A DNA stretch of 64,000 bases from Variovorax sp. YR216 (GCF_900107745.1 NZ_FNRO01000002.1:558001-622000); one strand, 5' to 3'; shown: positions 28,355 to 37,610, numbered from the stretch's first letter. Program-made: numbers and translations. The notes: generated by a model not told the origin, from the letters alone.

Positions 28355-30313
28355 ATGTCAGAGACACATTCCGAACAATTGCTCAATGAGGTCGCGGCAC
28401 TGCCGCAACTGCCTGGCGTCTACCGTTATTTCGATTCGGCGGGGGCGGTGCTCTACGTGGGCAAGGCGCGCAACCTGAAGAAACGCGTCGCCAACTACTT
28501 CCAGAAGAACCACGCCGGCACCCGCATCGGCCACATGATCTCGAAGATCGCGCGCATGGAGACCACGGTGGTGCGCTCCGAAGCCGAGGCGCTGCTGCTA
28601 GAGAACAACCTGATCAAGACGCTCAAGCCGCGCTACAACATCCTGTTTCGCGACGACAAGAGCTATCCCTACCTGAAGATCGCCTCGCACGAGTTTCCGA
28701 GGCTGGCGTATTACCGCGGCTCGGTCGACCGCAAGCACCGCTACTTCGGGCCGTACCCGAGCGCCTGGGCGGTCAAGGAATCGATCCAGCTCCTGCAGAA
28801 GGTGTTCAGGCTGCGGACCTGCGAGGACACGGTCTACAGCAACCGCACACGGCCCTGTTTGCTCTACCAGATCAAGCGCTGCAGCGGGCCGTGCGTCGGC
28901 TACATCGCGCCGCCGGACTATGCGCAGGACGTGGCCAATGCCGAGGCCTTCCTCCTGGGCGATACGCAGGCGGTGCTCACCCAGCTCGAGGCGCGAATGA
29001 TGGCGCATGCCGAGAAGCTCGAGTTCGAGCAGGCGGCCGAACTGCGCAACCAGATGTCGGCGCTGTCGCGCGTGCTGCACCAGCAGTCGGTCGAGATCGC
29101 GTCGGACAAGGACGTGGACATCCTGGCGGTCAAGGTCCAGGGCGGGAAGGCCTGCGTCAATCTTGCGATGGTTCGAGGCGGGCGGCATCTGGGCGACCGG
29201 GCGTACTTCCCGGTGCATGTCGAGGACGCTGCCCTGATACAGCACAGCGAGGGCGCAGGGGATGACGACGAGGCGCCCCCGCCCGCACCCGTCGAGGTGC
29301 AGGTGCTGGAGGCCTTCATCGCACAGCACTACATCGACGTGCCCGTACCGGCCACGCTGGTGCTCAGCGAGCTGGTGAGCCGCGAGCTGATCGAGGCCAT
29401 CTCGCAGCAGGCCGGCACGCGCATCACAGCGGTGTTCCAGCCGCGCGAGCAGCGGCGGCATTGGCTGGAGATGGCGGGCAAGAATGCCAGCCTGCAGCTC
29501 GCGCGGCTGCTTGCCGAGGAAGGTTCACAACAGGCGCGCACCCGCGCGCTGGTCGATGCGCTCGAGCTCGCGCCGGATGACCTCGAGAATTTCCGTGTCG
29601 AGTGCTTCGACATCTCGCACACCGCCGGCGAGGCGACGCAGGCGTCCTGCGTGGTCTTCGAGCGTCACGCGATGCAGAACCGCGAATACCGCCGCTACAA
29701 CATCGAAGGCATCACGCCCGGGGACGACTATGCCGCGATGCGGCAGGTGCTGCACCGCCGCTACGGCAAGCTCGCCGAGGCGATGGCCGCCGAGACCGAC
29801 GCGCCGCCGGCCGGCGATGCGGCGGGTGCGGGCTCGGATGCGCCTGCCGGCACCCGGTCCGCGCGGATGCCGGACCTCGTGCTGGTCGACGGCGGCAAGG
29901 GGCAGGTGTCGATGGCACGCGAGGTGTTCAGCGAGCTCGGCCTGCCGCTGTCGCTGATCGTCGGCGTGGAGAAAGGCGAGGGCCGCAAGGTGGGCCTCGA
30001 GGAGCTCGTGTTTGCCGATGGCCGCGAGAAGGTCTATCTCGGTCGCGATTCGGCGGCGCTCATGCTGGTCGCGCAGATCCGCGACGAGGCGCACCGCTTT
30101 GCGATCACCGGCATGCGCGCCAAGCGCGCGAAGGTGCGTGTCGGCGGCAGCCAGCTGGAAGACATTCCGGGGATCGGACCCAAGCGTCGTGCGCGCCTCC
30201 TTCAACGCTTCGGCGGAATTCGCGGGGTCGCCGCAGCAAGTGTCGAAGACATCGCCTCGGTCGAAGGCATCGCGTTCGATCTCGCCGAGGAAATCTACAA
30301 GGCACTTCACTAG
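28355..30313 (+). CDS. uvrC: Excinuclease ABC subunit UvrC
   Basis: 652-residue nucleotide-excision-repair nuclease that makes both incisions around a lesion after UvrA and UvrB have marked it. Visible domains: N-terminal GIY-YIG nuclease ([10 protein letters not shown] to [12 protein letters not shown], residues about 20-50); a cysteine cluster C-x11-C-x7-C-x3-C near residue 150-175 that can hold an iron-sulfur cluster; the UVR UvrB-binding helix; the RNase H-like 5' nuclease domain; and C-terminal helix-hairpin-helix motifs ([18 protein letters not shown]). An Ala/Gly-rich insert of about 25 residues near residue 485 lengthens it beyond the E. coli protein. ATG 28355 is preferred. Confidence 0.96.
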   Translation: MSETHSEQLLNEVAALPQLPGVYRYFDSAGAVLYVGKARNLKKRVANYFQKNHAGTRIGHMISKIARMETTVVRSEAEALLLENNLIKTLKPRYNILFRDDKSYPYLKIASHEFPRLAYYRGSVDRKHRYFGPYPSAWAVKESIQLLQKVFRLRTCEDTVYSNRTRPCLLYQIKRCSGPCVGYIAPPDYAQDVANAEAFLLGDTQAVLTQLEARMMAHAEKLEFEQAAELRNQMSALSRVLHQQSVEIASDKDVDILAVKVQGGKACVNLAMVRGGRHLGDRAYFPVHVEDAALIQHSEGAGDDDEAPPPAPVEVQVLEAFIAQHYIDVPVPATLVLSELVSRELIEAISQQAGTRITAVFQPREQRRHWLEMAGKNASLQLARLLAEEGSQQARTRALVDALELAPDDLENFRVECFDISHTAGEATQASCVVFERHAMQNREYRRYNIEGITPGDDYAAMRQVLHRRYGKLAEAMAAETDAPPAGDAAGAGSDAPAGTRSARMPDLVLVDGGKGQVSMAREVFSELGLPLSLIVGVEKGEGRKVGLEELVFADGREKVYLGRDSAALMLVAQIRDEAHRFAITGMRAKRAKVRVGGSQLEDIPGIGPKRRARLLQRFGGIRGVAAASVEDIASVEGIAFDLAEEIYKALH

Positions 30314-30346
30314 CCCGTCCCGAGGCGCGCACACTTCTTTGCGGGA

Positions 30347-30439
30347 GCTGCCGCGGAACCGGCTTTGCCGGGCCGCAGGCGGCGCCCCCTGCAAGGGGGT
30401 TGGCGGCTACGCGAAGCGAGCAAGCCTGGGGGTGTGCCT
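30347..30439 (+). repeat. Dispersed three-hairpin intergenic repeat, copy E
   Basis: The only copy lying between two genes of the plus strand, uvrC and pgsA. Hairpin 1 outer stem GCTGCC/GGCGGC (one G-U pair) with GCGG/CCGC; hairpin 2 CCCCCTGCAAGGGGG; hairpin 3 GCT-a-CGC-GAA-GCG-AGC. Both segments of stem 3 differ from the common form and both still pair. Confidence 0.85.
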
Positions 30440-30462
30440 ATGTCCTGCATATACTCGCCGTA

Positions 30463-31029
30463 ATGTTCTGGACCCTGCCAACGATCATGACCTGGGCGCG
30501 CATCGTCGCGATTCCGCTGATCGTGGGTGTGTTCTACCTGCCGCTGTCGGAGCCGATGCGCAACCTCATCGCCACGGTGATGTTCATCGTGTTCGCGGCG
30601 ACCGACTGGCTCGACGGCTTTCTCGCGCGCAAGCTCAACCAGACTTCCGCCTTCGGTGCCTTCCTCGATCCGGTCGCCGACAAGTTTCTCGTCTGCGCAT
30701 CGCTGCTCGTGCTCGTGCATCTCAATCGCACCGATGTCTTCGTGGCGCTGATCATCATCGGCCGGGAGATCGCCATTTCGGCGCTGCGCGAATGGATGGC
30801 GCAGATCGGCGCCGGCAAGAGCGTCGCGGTTCACATGGTCGGCAAGATCAAGACCACGGTGCAGATGATTGCGATCCCGTTCCTGCTCTTCAACGGCATG
30901 CTTTTCGGCACGATCGACACGGGCGCGTGGGGGCAGTGGCTGATCTGGATCTCCGCGGTACTCACCGTCTGGTCGATGGTCTACTACCTGCAAAAAGCCA
31001 TTCCCGAGATCCGGGCGCGCGCCAAATGA
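30463..31029 (+). CDS. pgsA: CDP-diacylglycerol-glycerol-3-phosphate 3-phosphatidyltransferase PgsA
   Basis: 188-residue inner-membrane enzyme making phosphatidylglycerol phosphate, first step to phosphatidylglycerol and cardiolipin. The CDP-alcohol phosphotransferase motif D-x2-D-G-x2-A-R-x8-G-x3-D-x3-D is complete (DWLDGFLARK to GAFLDPVADK, residues about 47-75). Four to five membrane helices are seen. ATG 30463 gives MFWTLPTIMTWARI, close to the family N-terminus, although no strong ribosome site is visible. Its stop overlaps the start of the DMT gene (ATGA). Confidence 0.95.
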   Translation: MFWTLPTIMTWARIVAIPLIVGVFYLPLSEPMRNLIATVMFIVFAATDWLDGFLARKLNQTSAFGAFLDPVADKFLVCASLLVLVHLNRTDVFVALIIIGREIAISALREWMAQIGAGKSVAVHMVGKIKTTVQMIAIPFLLFNGMLFGTIDTGAWGQWLIWISAVLTVWSMVYYLQKAIPEIRARAK

Positions 31030-31907
31030 TCGACACGGCCCGGCCGGCGGGCTGGTTGCGGGCCATGCCGGGGGTCTTCGTTCTGATCTGGAGCACCGGC
31101 TTCATCGTGGCGCGCTACGGCATGCCTTACGCGCCGCCGCTCAAGTTCCTGGTTGTGCGCTATGCGCTGTCGGTGATCTGCTTTGTCGCCTGGGTTGTGT
31201 TCGCGCGTGTCGCCTGGCCGCGCAACCGCGTGCAGTGGGGGCATCTCGCGGTCACCGGCGTGCTGATGCAGGCCGGATATCTGGGGGGTGTCTGGGCCGC
31301 CGTCAGGGCCGGCATGGGTTCGGGGCTCGTCGCGCTGCTCGTGGGTATCCAGCCGGTGCTCACCGCCGTCTGGCTGTCTTTGCGCGGCGGCGTGGTCACC
31401 GGTCGGCAATGGCTCGGCCTGCTGCTCGGCTTTGCGGGCCTGGTGCTCGTGGTGTGGCGCAAGTTGGAGCAGGGCGGCGAAGTGAGCCTGCTCACGATGT
31501 CACTGGCGATCACCGCGCTGCTCTCGATCACGGCGGGCACGCTCTACCAGAAGCGATTCGTGGCACCTTGCGACGTGCGGAGCGCCAACGCGATCCAGCT
31601 CGGCGCGGCGTTCATCGTCACCTTGCCCTTCGCGGCGATGGAGCACGAAAGCATCCAATGGAACCTCTCGTCGGGCGGCGCGATGGCGTGGTCGGTGCTC
31701 GCCTTGTCGCTTGGCGGCAGCTCGCTGCTCTACATGCTGATCCAGCGCGGCACCGCGACGGCGGTGACGAGCCTGCTCTATCTGGTGCCGCCGTGCACGG
31801 CCGTGATGGCGTGGATCCTGTTCGCCGAACCGATCACGGCGATGACGTTGGCCGGTATCGCGATGACGGCCGTGGGCGTGAGCCTCGCGGTCCGCGGCCA
31901 GCGCTGA
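31026..31907 (+). CDS. DMT-superfamily (EamA) transporter
   Basis: 293 residues, ten predicted membrane helices arranged as two EamA repeats. The first begins with FVLIWSTGFIVARYGMPYAP, the second with GAMAWSVLALSLGGSSLLYM, both typical of drug/metabolite exporters such as RhtA/EamA relatives. The substrate is unknown. Coupled to pgsA by an ATGA overlap; the operon reads uvrC-pgsA-EamA with a repeat between the first two. A convergent LysR gene lies 6 bp downstream with no terminator between them. Confidence 0.87.
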   Translation: MIDTARPAGWLRAMPGVFVLIWSTGFIVARYGMPYAPPLKFLVVRYALSVICFVAWVVFARVAWPRNRVQWGHLAVTGVLMQAGYLGGVWAAVRAGMGSGLVALLVGIQPVLTAVWLSLRGGVVTGRQWLGLLLGFAGLVLVVWRKLEQGGEVSLLTMSLAITALLSITAGTLYQKRFVAPCDVRSANAIQLGAAFIVTLPFAAMEHESIQWNLSSGGAMAWSVLALSLGGSSLLYMLIQRGTATAVTSLLYLVPPCTAVMAWILFAEPITAMTLAGIAMTAVGVSLAVRGQR

Positions 31908-31913
31908 GGGCCT

Positions 31914-32858
31914 TCAGGACGGGCGAGCGCCTGCGGCTTTCCACGGCTCGTTGCGAAAGCGCTCGACGAGGAAATCGATCAACAGCCGGACACGCTTCGG
32001 CGTCTTCGGGCGCCATGGCGCAATCCATTGGATGTCGGCGTCAGGCATCGCGAATTGAGGAAGCACGCGAACGAGCTGCCCCGAAGCCAGGTTGGGCGCG
32101 ATATCCCAGAGACTTCGCAGCATCACGCCACGTCCGGCCAGACACCAATCGCGCACCAGTTCACCCGAATTGCTCGAAAGCGGGCCGCGCACGCGGACCC
32201 GGGCGCTGCTCCCCTCCTTGAGGTGGCGCAGCGTCCAGAGCGCGAATTCGCGTTCGTCGCCGCTGCTGTTTTCACGCGCCACCAGGCAATCGTGCGAAGC
32301 GAGCGACGCCACGTCGGACGGATGGCCTCGTCGCGCCAGGTAGGCCGGCGCAGCCGCGAGCACGCGCTGGTTGCGAGCGATGCGCCTGGTCACCCAATCG
32401 CCAGCATGGCGGGGCTGCGGCGCCCACAGCCACACTGCGCCGTCGTAGCCCTCGGCGCCGAGGTCGGGGAGCTTCTCCGCGAGCGTGAGCTGGATGTGCA
32501 GCCCTGGATGGCGCTCGTTGAACAAAGCCAGGGCCGGCCCGAGCCAGAGCCGGCCGAATCCGAAAGTCGCGACCAGCCGGATCGTGCCGCTCAGTTGGGT
32601 CTGGCGCTCGCCGAGCTCGTTCTCGAGTGCCGCAAAGCCATCGAGAAGGGCGCGGGCATGCAGGCACACCGCTTCCCCCTCCGCCGTGGCGCTCAGCCTG
32701 CGGGTCGTCCGGTCGAACAGCCGCTGTCCCAACCGGGCTTCGAGCGCGCCGAGCCGCTTGGTCACGACCGAGGGAACCACGTCGAGCGCGAGCGCTGCGG
32801 CGGCCAGGCTGCCGCGATCGCGGATGGCCACGACGAGTTCCAGATCGCTGCGTTCCAT
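31914..32858 (-). CDS. LysR-family transcriptional regulator
   Basis: 314 residues from ATG 32858 (alternatives at 32867 and 32882). The winged helix occupies residues 1-60 (AIRDRGSLAAAALALDVVPS then RLGALEARLGQRLFDRTTRR), followed by the effector-binding domain of the CrgA/DmlR-like group. DmlR of E. coli controls the D-malate dehydrogenase DmlA. The downstream divergent genes include a tartrate/D-malate dehydrogenase homologue, so control of the hydrolase-tartrate dehydrogenase pair is a reasonable inference. The 75-bp spacer to the hydrolase gene would hold the operator; no clear palindrome was found. Confidence 0.88.
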   Translation of the reverse strand: MERSDLELVVAIRDRGSLAAAALALDVVPSVVTKRLGALEARLGQRLFDRTTRRLSATAEGEAVCLHARALLDGFAALENELGERQTQLSGTIRLVATFGFGRLWLGPALALFNERHPGLHIQLTLAEKLPDLGAEGYDGAVWLWAPQPRHAGDWVTRRIARNQRVLAAAPAYLARRGHPSDVASLASHDCLVARENSSGDEREFALWTLRHLKEGSSARVRVRGPLSSNSGELVRDWCLAGRGVMLRSLWDIAPNLASGQLVRVLPQFAMPDADIQWIAPWRPKTPKRVRLLIDFLVERFRNEPWKAAGARPS

Positions 32859-32933
32859 TACTGCCATTATGGAAAGTATCAATTGGCTGATTGTTGCTTG
32901 ATGGGTTGATCAGGCGCAACGCAAAATGCGCGC

Positions 32934-33824
32934 ATGCTCGATTCGTTTTCCTCCTTCGATCTCTCGCGCGACGGCGTGAGGCTGCACGGAAAAGCAGGGG
33001 GGCGCGGCGCGCCGCTGTTGCTGCTGCACGGGCATCCGCAGACGCATGCCATCTGGCATCGCGTTGCGCCGCTGCTGGCGGAACGGTTCAATGTGGTCAT
33101 GATGGATCTGCGCGGCTACGGGGATTCAGGCCGGCCCGAAGCGGACGAAGGGCATGTTCGCTACAGCAAGCGGGAGATGGCGCTCGATGCGCTCTCGGTC
33201 ATGCGCGCGCATGGCTTCGAGCGCTTCGGGGTGCTCGCGCACGACCGCGGCGCGCGCGTGGCGCATCGGCTGGCGGTGGATCATCCGCAGGCGGTGGAGC
33301 GCATGATGCTGCTCGACATCGCGCCGACGCTCGCGATGTACGAGAACACCACGGAAGCTTTTGCGCGCGCCTACTGGCATTGGTTCTTCCTGATCCAGCC
33401 GCCGCCGCTGCCGGAGGCGCTCATCGCTTCCGATCCGGCGCGCTATGTGCGCAGCGTGATGGGCAGCCGCCACGCGGGGCTCGGCCCGTTCGCGCCCGAG
33501 GCGCTTGCAGAGTACGAGCGATGCGCGGCCATCGACGGTACGGCACGCGCGATCTGCGAGGACTATCGCGCGTCGGCGACCATCGACCTCGAACATGATC
33601 GCGCCGACATCTTGGCCGGCCGCACGCTGGACATGCCGCTGCGCGTGCTGTGGGGCGCGCATGGCGTGGTGGGCCGGTGCTTCGACGTGCTCGCGCTCTG
33701 GCGCGAACGGGCGCAGGACGTCACCGGCGGCACACTGCCTTGCGGCCACTACATTCCCGAAGAAGCCCCCGCCGAACTGGTCGCCGAGGCGCTTTCGTTT
33801 TTCAACGCAACCCCGAAGGATTGA
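32934..33824 (+). CDS. Alpha/beta hydrolase, fluoroacetate/haloacetate dehalogenase-like
   Basis: 296-residue alpha/beta hydrolase. The nucleophile elbow is HDRGAR with Asp in place of Ser, followed by the conserved Arg pair; this is the dehalogenase and epoxide hydrolase pattern. The cap segment YWHWFFLIQPPPLPE closely matches fluoroacetate dehalogenases, where the His-Trp pair holds the fluoride. The catalytic base is in PCGHYIPEE. These features predict hydrolysis of halogenated acetates, although many homologues have other activities. ATG 32934. Only 3 bp separate it from the tartrate dehydrogenase gene, so the two form an operon divergent from a LysR gene. Confidence 0.85.
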   Translation: MLDSFSSFDLSRDGVRLHGKAGGRGAPLLLLHGHPQTHAIWHRVAPLLAERFNVVMMDLRGYGDSGRPEADEGHVRYSKREMALDALSVMRAHGFERFGVLAHDRGARVAHRLAVDHPQAVERMMLLDIAPTLAMYENTTEAFARAYWHWFFLIQPPPLPEALIASDPARYVRSVMGSRHAGLGPFAPEALAEYERCAAIDGTARAICEDYRASATIDLEHDRADILAGRTLDMPLRVLWGAHGVVGRCFDVLALWRERAQDVTGGTLPCGHYIPEEAPAELVAEALSFFNATPKD

Positions 33825-33827
33825 GAC

Positions 33828-34913
33828 ATGAGCACCCAACGAATCGCAGTCATCGCCGGCGACGGCATCGGCAAGGAAACCGTGCCCGAGGGTCTGCGCG
33901 TGCTCGACGCGGCAGCCCGCAAGTTCGGAATCGACCTGAAGTTCGATCACTTCGACTTCTCGAGCTGGGACTATTACGAGAAGCACGGGAAGATGCTGCC
34001 CGACAACTGGAAGGAGCAGATCGGTGGGCACGATGCCATCTTCTTCGGCGCCGTCGGCTGGCCCGAGAAGATCGCGGACCACGTGTCGCTCTGGGGCTCG
34101 CTGCTGCTGTTCCGGCGCGAGTTCGACCAGTACATCAACCTGCGGCCGGCGCGGCTGATGCCCGGCATCGTGGCGCCGGTGGTGCGCCGCGACGGCACGC
34201 CGAGGCAGCCGGGCGAGATCGACATGTACATCGTTCGTGAGAACACCGAGGGCGAGTACTCGAGCATCGGCGGCCGCATGTACGAAGGCACGGCGCGCGA
34301 GATCGTGGTGCAGGAAACGGTGATGTCGCGTTTGGGCGTGGACCGGGTGCTGAAGTTCGCGTTCGAACTCGCACAGGCGCGGCCGAAGAAGCACCTCACC
34401 AGCGCGACCAAGTCCAACGGCATCTCGATCACCATGCCTTACTGGGACGAGCGGGTCGCGGCGATGTCGAAGAACTATCCCGGCGTGAAGCTCGACAAGT
34501 TCCACATCGACATCCTCACCGCGCACTTCGTGCAGCGGCCGGACTTCTTCGATGTGGTGGTGGCGAGCAATCTCTTCGGCGACATCCTTTCGGATCTCGG
34601 TCCGGCCTGCACCGGCACGATCGGCATTGCCCCGAGCGCGAACCTGAATCCCGAGCGCACGACGCCTTCGCTGTTCGAGCCCGTGCACGGTTCGGCGCCG
34701 GACATCGCGGGCCAGGGCATCGCCAACCCGATCGGCCAGATCTGGTGCGGCGCGATGATGCTGGAGTTCCTCGGCCACAAGGCTGCGCACGATGCGATCC
34801 TGGCCGCGATCGAGAAGGTGCTCGACCCCCGAAGCGGCGCGCCGCGCACGCCCGACATCGGCGGAACCGGACGCACGATCGACCTCGGAAAGGCCATTGC
34901 GGAGGCCCTCTGA
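33828..34913 (+). CDS. ttuC: Tartrate dehydrogenase / D-malate dehydrogenase (decarboxylating)
   Basis: 361-residue member of the isopropylmalate/isocitrate dehydrogenase family. The N-terminus RIAVIAGDGIGKETVPEGL, the substrate-loop VRENTEGEYSSIGGR, and the metal-binding NLFGDILSDLGPACTG segment are intact. The absence of the isopropylmalate-specific loop, together with WGSLLLFRREFDQYINLRPA, places it in the TtuC/DmlA group that oxidises tartrate, D-malate or related 2-hydroxy diacids using NAD+ and Mn2+. It follows the hydrolase gene by 3 bp. Which diacid is used in vivo cannot be told. Confidence 0.9.
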   Translation: MSTQRIAVIAGDGIGKETVPEGLRVLDAAARKFGIDLKFDHFDFSSWDYYEKHGKMLPDNWKEQIGGHDAIFFGAVGWPEKIADHVSLWGSLLLFRREFDQYINLRPARLMPGIVAPVVRRDGTPRQPGEIDMYIVRENTEGEYSSIGGRMYEGTAREIVVQETVMSRLGVDRVLKFAFELAQARPKKHLTSATKSNGISITMPYWDERVAAMSKNYPGVKLDKFHIDILTAHFVQRPDFFDVVVASNLFGDILSDLGPACTGTIGIAPSANLNPERTTPSLFEPVHGSAPDIAGQGIANPIGQIWCGAMMLEFLGHKAAHDAILAAIEKVLDPRSGAPRTPDIGGTGRTIDLGKAIAEAL

Positions 34914-35133
34914 GAGGGCATCGCAAAAGGCCACTAGAATCGCGCTCCTCGTTGTGGTCTATGGGGTGAGTGTCTTATTGACACCCCGTAGACCAGTGGT
35001 TGTAATCCCTGTCGGCAGTGCGCTGCCGGCGCGTCAGAACTGTCACCCAATTCCAATTTGCACCTCGCGGCATTCGTCGCGAGGACGGGATCGCTTCTGA
35101 CCCTGATCAACATTTTTTCTACAAGGGGCCCTT
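34914..35133 (+). other. Structured intergenic leader before the HU gene
   Basis: 220 bp without a coding frame, containing three inverted repeats. At 34956-34994, GGTCTATGGG/CCCGTAGACC (one G-U pair) encloses GTGTC-ttatt-GACAC. At 35013-35028, CGGCAG-tgcg-CTGCCG. At 35063-35084, CCTCGCG-n8-CGCGAGG. No T-run follows any of them, so they are not simple terminators. The segment may be an untranslated leader of hupB or a small RNA; no known RNA family was recognised by eye. Confidence 0.45.
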
Positions 35134-35406
35134 GTGAACAAGACCGAACTGATTGAGCACATCGCAAAAAACGCCGACATTTCCAAAGCAGCCGCTACGC
35201 GCGCACTCGAGTCCACCATCGGCGCCATTCGGACCACGCTCAAGAAAGGCGGCTCGGTGTCGCTCGTCGGTTTCGGTACTTTCGCTGTGGGCAAGCGTGC
35301 TGCGCGCACCGGTCGCAATCCGCGCACCGGCGACGCGATTAAAATCAAGGCCGCCAAGATTCCGAAGTTCCGTCCCGGCAAAGCGCTCAAGGACGCCTTG
35401 AACTGA
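35134..35406 (+). CDS. hupB: HU-family DNA-binding protein
   Basis: 90-residue histone-like protein, exactly HU length. [20 protein letters not shown] is the dimerisation part and [20 protein letters not shown] the DNA-embracing arm with the intercalating RNPRTG proline. HU bends and compacts DNA. GTG start at 35134 after a purine-rich site. It is preceded by a 220-bp structured interval and followed 17 bp later by tRNA-Val, which probably shares its transcript and terminator. Confidence 0.96.
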   Translation: MNKTELIEHIAKNADISKAAATRALESTIGAIRTTLKKGGSVSLVGFGTFAVGKRAARTGRNPRTGDAIKIKAAKIPKFRPGKALKDALN

Positions 35407-35423
35407 GATCAATGTTTCCGGTG

Positions 35424-35499
35424 GGGTGCTTAGCTCAGCTGGTAGAGCGGCGCCCTTACAAGGCGTAGGTCGGGGGTTCGAACCCCTCAGCACCCACCA
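35424..35499 (+). tRNA. tRNA-Val (anticodon TAC)
   Basis: Complete 76-nt cloverleaf. Acceptor stem GGGTGCT/AGCACCC, D arm GCTC-AGCTGGTAGA-GC, anticodon stem-loop GCGCC-CTTACAA-GGCGT with anticodon TAC, T arm GGGGG-TTCGAAC-CCCTC, discriminator A and encoded CCA. It reads GUA and, by wobble, other valine codons. Located between hupB and ppiD. Confidence 0.98.
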
Positions 35500-35507
35500 C
35501 CCGATAC

Positions 35508-35536
35508 AAAAGGCGAACAGAGCGTTCGCCTTTTTT
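35508..35536 (+). terminator. Intrinsic terminator after tRNA-Val
   Basis: Stem GGCGAAC/GTTCGCC, loop AGAGC, followed by six T residues and extended by A-T pairs. It ends the hupB-tRNA-Val transcript just before ppiD. Confidence 0.92.
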
Positions 35537-35574
35537 GTTGCCGTTTCGCAATCCGTCAAAGAGAGTGCTCCAGC

Positions 35575-37488
35575 ATGTTTGATTCCTTCCGCAAGTACAA
35601 CAAGATCATCATGGGATTCTTGTTCTTGCTGATCATTCCGTCGTTCGTGCTGTTCGGCGTCAATCGCTACGAGGGAAGCGGCAAGGCCGAGAAGGTCGCT
35701 CGCGTGGATGGCGCCGACATCACGCGCCCGGAATGGGATCAGCAGCATCGCAACGAGGTCGACCGCATTCGCCAGCAGGCGCCGAACATCGAGCCGGCCC
35801 TGCTCGACTCGGATGCCGCGCGCTATGCCACGCTGGAGCGCATGGTGCGGGATCGCGTGCTGGCCGCCGCCGCAGCGAAGTCGAACATGGCGGTTTCCGA
35901 GGAACGGCTTGCCCGTCTCTTTGCCGAGAACAGCGGCCTCGCAGCCTTCCGCACGCCGGACGGCAAATTCGATCGCGAAGGCTTCCTGCGGGCTACCGGC
36001 CGCACGCCGGAACAGTACGAAGCCGCGATCCGTGCCGAACTCGCGACGCAGCAGGTGTCGCTCGGCATTTCCGGGACCGCATTCGCGAGCGCCGCACAGG
36101 CCGCGGCGACGCTCAATGCGTTCTATGACCGTCGCGAGATCCAGGTGGCGCTGTTCAAGCCGGCCGATTTCGCTTCCAAGGTCAGTGTCAGCGACGCCGA
36201 CATGCAGGCTTTCTACAAGGATCATTCCGCGCAGTTCCAGGCGCAGGAAGAAGCCAATGTGGAATACCTCGTGCTCGATCTCGAAGCGGCCAAGAAGAAC
36301 ATCGCGATCAGCGAAGCGGATCTCCGCAGCTACTACGACCAGAACAGCGCCCGATTCGGCAGCAAGGAAGAGAGGCGCGCGAGCCACATCCTGATTGCCG
36401 CGCCGGCGAGTGCGCCCGCCGCGGAGCGCGAGAAGGCGCGTGCAAAGGCGGAGGAACTGCTTGCTGAAGTCCGCAAGGCGCCCGCCACTTTCGCGGAAGT
36501 GGCACGCAAGAATTCGCAGGATCCCGTTTCCGCGGAAAAGGGCGGCGATCTCGACTTCGTGACGCGAGGCGCCACAGTCAAGCCTTTTGAGGATGCACTG
36601 TTCGCGCTCAAGAAAGGCGATATCAGCAATGTTGTCGAAACCGAATTCGGCTTCCACATCATCCACCTGAACGATATCAAGCCGGCGGTGGTGCCACCGT
36701 TCGAAAAGGTCCGCGCCACCATCGAGAACGAAGTCCGCAGCCAGCAGGCCACTCAGGAGTTCGCCAAGGCGGCCGAAACATTCACCGACATCGTCTACCA
36801 GCAGCCCGACAGCCTGAAGCCTGCTGCGGAAAAGCTGAATCTCACCATCCAGACCGCGAACAACGTCCGACGGGTGCCCCTGCCGGGCGGCTCGGGCCCG
36901 CTGGCAAACCGGAATTTCCTGAACGCGCTTTTCGCGCCCGATTCGCTCGAGCGCAAGCACAACACCGAAGCGATCGAGATCGGCGCGAACCAGCTCGCGG
37001 CCGGGCGCGTGACTCAGTACTCGCCGGCGCGTGCGCTGCCGTTCGATGAGGTCAAGGACAAGGTCCGCGCCCAGCTCGTTGCGGAGCGTTCGGCGGCCCT
37101 CGCGAAGGCGGAGGGTACGGCCAAGCTGACGGCCTGGCAGGCCAATCCGGCCGGCGCCGCGTTCGGTTCGCCTGTCACGGTCTCGAGGCTGGAAACGCAA
37201 TCCCAGCCGCCGCAAGTCATCGAGGCCGCGCTGCGTGCCGACAGTGCCAAGCTGCCGGCGCTGGTGGGTGCCGATCTGGGGGCGCAAGGCTTCGCTGTCG
37301 TGCGTGTCGTGAAGGCCGTGCCGCGCACGCCGCCCACGCCGGAAGTGGCCAAGCAGGAAAGCGAGCAGTACGGACAAGCTGTCGGCGCAGCCGAGACGGC
37401 TGCCTACTACGACATGCTGAAGAACCGCTTCAAGGCCGAAATCTTGGTGCCGAAGCCATCGGATTCCGCCATCAGCGCCGAAAGGTAG
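35575..37488 (+). CDS. ppiD: Membrane-anchored periplasmic chaperone/peptidyl-prolyl isomerase PpiD
   Basis: 637 residues. One N-terminal membrane helix (about 12-28, IIMGFLFLLIIPSFVLFGVN) anchors it with the rest in the periplasm. A SurA-like N-domain follows, then a parvulin domain at about residues 260-370 (ASHILIAAP, FAEVARKNSQDPVSAEKGGD, FGFHIIHL), and a C-terminal helical part. PpiD sits at the SecYEG exit and assists newly translocated outer-membrane and periplasmic proteins. GAGAG precedes ATG 35575. Its position between two tRNA genes with separate terminators suggests a monocistronic transcript. Confidence 0.94.
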   Translation: MFDSFRKYNKIIMGFLFLLIIPSFVLFGVNRYEGSGKAEKVARVDGADITRPEWDQQHRNEVDRIRQQAPNIEPALLDSDAARYATLERMVRDRVLAAAAAKSNMAVSEERLARLFAENSGLAAFRTPDGKFDREGFLRATGRTPEQYEAAIRAELATQQVSLGISGTAFASAAQAAATLNAFYDRREIQVALFKPADFASKVSVSDADMQAFYKDHSAQFQAQEEANVEYLVLDLEAAKKNIAISEADLRSYYDQNSARFGSKEERRASHILIAAPASAPAAEREKARAKAEELLAEVRKAPATFAEVARKNSQDPVSAEKGGDLDFVTRGATVKPFEDALFALKKGDISNVVETEFGFHIIHLNDIKPAVVPPFEKVRATIENEVRSQQATQEFAKAAETFTDIVYQQPDSLKPAAEKLNLTIQTANNVRRVPLPGGSGPLANRNFLNALFAPDSLERKHNTEAIEIGANQLAAGRVTQYSPARALPFDEVKDKVRAQLVAERSAALAKAEGTAKLTAWQANPAGAAFGSPVTVSRLETQSQPPQVIEAALRADSAKLPALVGADLGAQGFAVVRVVKAVPRTPPTPEVAKQESEQYGQAVGAAETAAYYDMLKNRFKAEILVPKPSDSAISAER

Positions 37489-37516
37489 TTTTTCACGCTA
37501 CAATAGCTGGCTCTGC

Positions 37517-37593
37517 GGTGGCTGTAGCTCAGTTGGTAGAGTCCCAGATTGTGATTCTGGTCGTCGTGGGTTCGAGTCCCATCAGCCACCCCA
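37517..37593 (+). tRNA. tRNA-His (anticodon GTG)
   Basis: Complete cloverleaf including the extra G at position -1 (37517) that pairs with C73, the identity mark of bacterial tRNA-His. Acceptor GTGGCTG/CAGCCAC, anticodon stem-loop CCAGA-TTGTGAT-TCTGG, T arm GTGGG-TTCGAGT-CCCAT, encoded CCA. A TACAAT hexamer at 37499-37504 could be its -10 box. Confidence 0.98.
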
Positions 37594-37610
37594 AACTGCA
37601 TTGATCAAAA

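Noticed and set aside
34956..35030. A decayed tRNA before hupB
   Set aside because: Only a T-arm-like stretch is seen; no acceptor, D or anticodon arms can be built, so it is kept as an unexplained structured region.
35119..37377. A 752-codon open frame antisense to ppiD, tRNA-Val and hupB
   Set aside because: It runs through a tRNA gene and a terminator, which a real coding sequence would not.
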